NCBI GenBank assembly: GCA_009908885.1
Contig: JAAAOL010000075.1
Location: forward strand, 1 to 6,492
Length of the DNA stretch: 6,492 nucleotides
From: Bacteroidota bacterium
Lineage (GTDB): Bacteria; Bacteroidota; Rhodothermia; Rhodothermales; JAAAOL01
Direction: 5' to 3'
Below the pieces are notes generated by a model that had not been told where the DNA came from, did not search any database, and saw nothing but the letters and a program-made list of their open reading frames with translations. Position numbers and translations under genes: made by a program. This document shows, piece by piece, positions 5,547 to 6,492 of the stretch (the stretch's first letter is position 1; each line of letters opens with the position of its first letter).

Positions 5547-6492
5547 TCAGCCGCCTGCCGTCCCTCGGACGATCCTTTCCAGCCAGTCGCGCAGATACCC
5601 CGTAGCGCCCGGCAGCAGCGGGATCGCGCCGATGCCGCGTCGGTCGAGCGTGCGCCGGTGGCGGCTCTGCGGATACTGATCGTCGGCGTCGCGCCAGGGG
5701 TAGAGGACGACGGCCTGCGCCGCCTGCTGCCCGCGAATCCGGATGGCGTCGCGGTAGCGGTGGAGCGTGTTGAGCGCATCGGGGGGCGGGCCCGGTAGGC
5801 CGTAGCGCCGTCGGTAGCGGGGCGAGGCGTCGAGGCGGTACTTGGCATCCAGGATGTAGTGCGTCACATCACCTTCGGCGGATTGGACTGACAGCAACAG
5901 GTCCGGCTGCTGGGGGACGAGGACGTCGCGCCCGCCGAAGCGTGGGTTGTACGTCACGGTGATGCGCTGCTCGCCCGTCGTAAACCGGATGCGCTGCCGC
6001 CGCCCGCGCCGCAGCCGCAGCGTCAGCCCGCGCTGCTCTACGGCGACGAGGTCACGCAGCGGCGTCGCGTCGCCCGTTAGCGCTGCGAGGAGGCGGACGA
6101 GGGTGAGCGTGCACCAGTACTCGTAGAGCCGGTGCAGGTCCTTGAGCGCGAGGCGGAGGGGCGCGCCGTCCAGAACGAGGCCGCGCTGGAGGCGGAGGCA
6201 CGCCTGGTACGCCTCGCGGTAGCCGGGCGCCGTGCGGAGCCGCTGCGTCGGCTGGAGCGGCGGCTCGCCCTCGGCAGCGGTCAGCACCGGCAGGTGCCGC
6301 AGGTCGGCGAGGCGATGCTGCAGGGCGTCCATCTCGCGCAGCACCTGCCGTCGGCGGACGCCGGGGCGGCGCTGTTGCTCGTCGTCCAGGATCTCAGCGA
6401 GGCGCAGGTGGAGGCGGGCGAGGCCTCCGGCCAGCCAGCGGTGCTCGGGCGTGTCGAGCGTGTAGCGGTGCTGGTCGGCGGGCAGGTAAGCG
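5547..6492 (-). CDS. DUF2357 / PD-(D/E)XK nuclease, McrC-like restriction component (5' end beyond window)
   Basis: The frame is open from the right edge to a TGA at 5547-5549, giving 314 visible residues; the start lies outside. Numbering from the first visible residue, YTLDTPEHRWLA (10-21) is the hallmark of the DUF2357 N-terminal region (family form DTPENRF), followed by helical charged sequence. LYEYWCTLTL (122-131) is the start of the PDDEXK_7 (PF04411-type) nuclease. PDLLL (D197) and ILDAKYR (D215, K217) form the D...DxK catalytic centre, with E124 as a further active-site acid. LHRYRDAI and AVVLYP follow, typical of the C-terminal part. Proteins of this type work with a McrB-like AAA+ GTPase in modification-dependent restriction. 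The nuclease gene normally follows the GTPase gene, so the partner should lie to the right of the window. A GTG at 6344 is not the start because the conserved DTPE motif lies upstream of it. Confidence 0.88.
   Translation of the reverse strand, partial: AYLPADQHRYTLDTPEHRWLAGGLARLHLRLAEILDDEQQRRPGVRRRQVLREMDALQHRLADLRHLPVLTAAEGEPPLQPTQRLRTAPGYREAYQACLRLQRGLVLDGAPLRLALKDLHRLYEYWCTLTLVRLLAALTGDATPLRDLVAVEQRGLTLRLRRGRRQRIRFTTGEQRITVTYNPRFGGRDVLVPQQPDLLLSVQSAEGDVTHYILDAKYRLDASPRYRRRYGLPGPPPDALNTLHRYRDAIRIRGQQAAQAVVLYPWRDADDQYPQSRHRRTLDRRGIGAIPLLPGATGYLRDWLERIVRGTAGG

Noticed and set aside
4454..5848. Antisense open frame (464 codons) covering the GDPD gene and the convergent gap
   Set aside because: The sense strand carries an intact GDPD active site, and the frame overlaps the real - strand nuclease gene in a different phase with low-complexity content.
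5547..6344. DUF2357 gene starting at the GTG at 6344
   Set aside because: The same frame continues without a stop to the window edge and contains the conserved DTPE motif upstream, so the true start is outside.

Overview
The window is a 6.5-kb piece of a high-GC bacterial chromosome, roughly two-thirds G+C in the genes by eye. It carries five complete protein genes on the + strand and one partial gene on the - strand that runs off the right edge. No RNA gene, insertion sequence, phage gene or CRISPR array was seen. The organism is probably Bacteroidota-like, most plausibly Rhodothermota (Rhodothermales or Salinibacter-type). The reasons are the combination of high GC, almost no Shine-Dalgarno sequences before the starts, a secreted FG-GAP-type repeat protein, and a DUF433/DUF5615 pair. 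This placement is an inference; no marker gene is present.

Layout. Bases 1-297 hold no supported gene. From about 149 to 297 they carry a degenerate heptanucleotide repeat in which a CG falls every 7 bases, ending exactly at the start codon of the first gene. Bases 298-2349 encode an ABC-F ATPase (two ABC domains, a short interdomain linker and a C-terminal coiled coil), a translation-factor-type protein and not a transporter. Bases 2407-3008 are a two-gene operon encoding a DUF433 protein and a DUF5615 PIN-like protein, a predicted antitoxin/toxin pair. The two genes share one base (TGATG). An AT-rich, partly palindromic site lies just upstream. Bases 3009-3256 are non-coding and visibly lower in GC. 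Bases 3257-4438 encode an exported protein of seven FG-GAP-like repeats, readable as a seven-bladed beta-propeller whose N-terminal strand completes the last blade. Bases 4505-5449 encode an exported glycerophosphodiester phosphodiesterase, possibly a lipoprotein.

The + strand genes converge on a - strand gene (stop at 5547) for a DUF2357/PD-(D/E)XK nuclease of the McrC-like type. Its start and its expected McrB-like partner would lie to the right of the window. The 97 bases between the convergent stops contain a direct repeat and a 13-bp imperfect stem that could terminate transcription from both sides.

The genes do not form one pathway. There are two defence or stress-type modules (the DUF433/DUF5615 pair and the McrC-like nuclease), two envelope or exported proteins, and one housekeeping-type ribosome-associated ATPase. 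The most unusual structure that gene calling does not explain is the CG-phased heptad repeat abutting the ABC-F start. I did not find convincing evidence of a wholly new multi-gene system.
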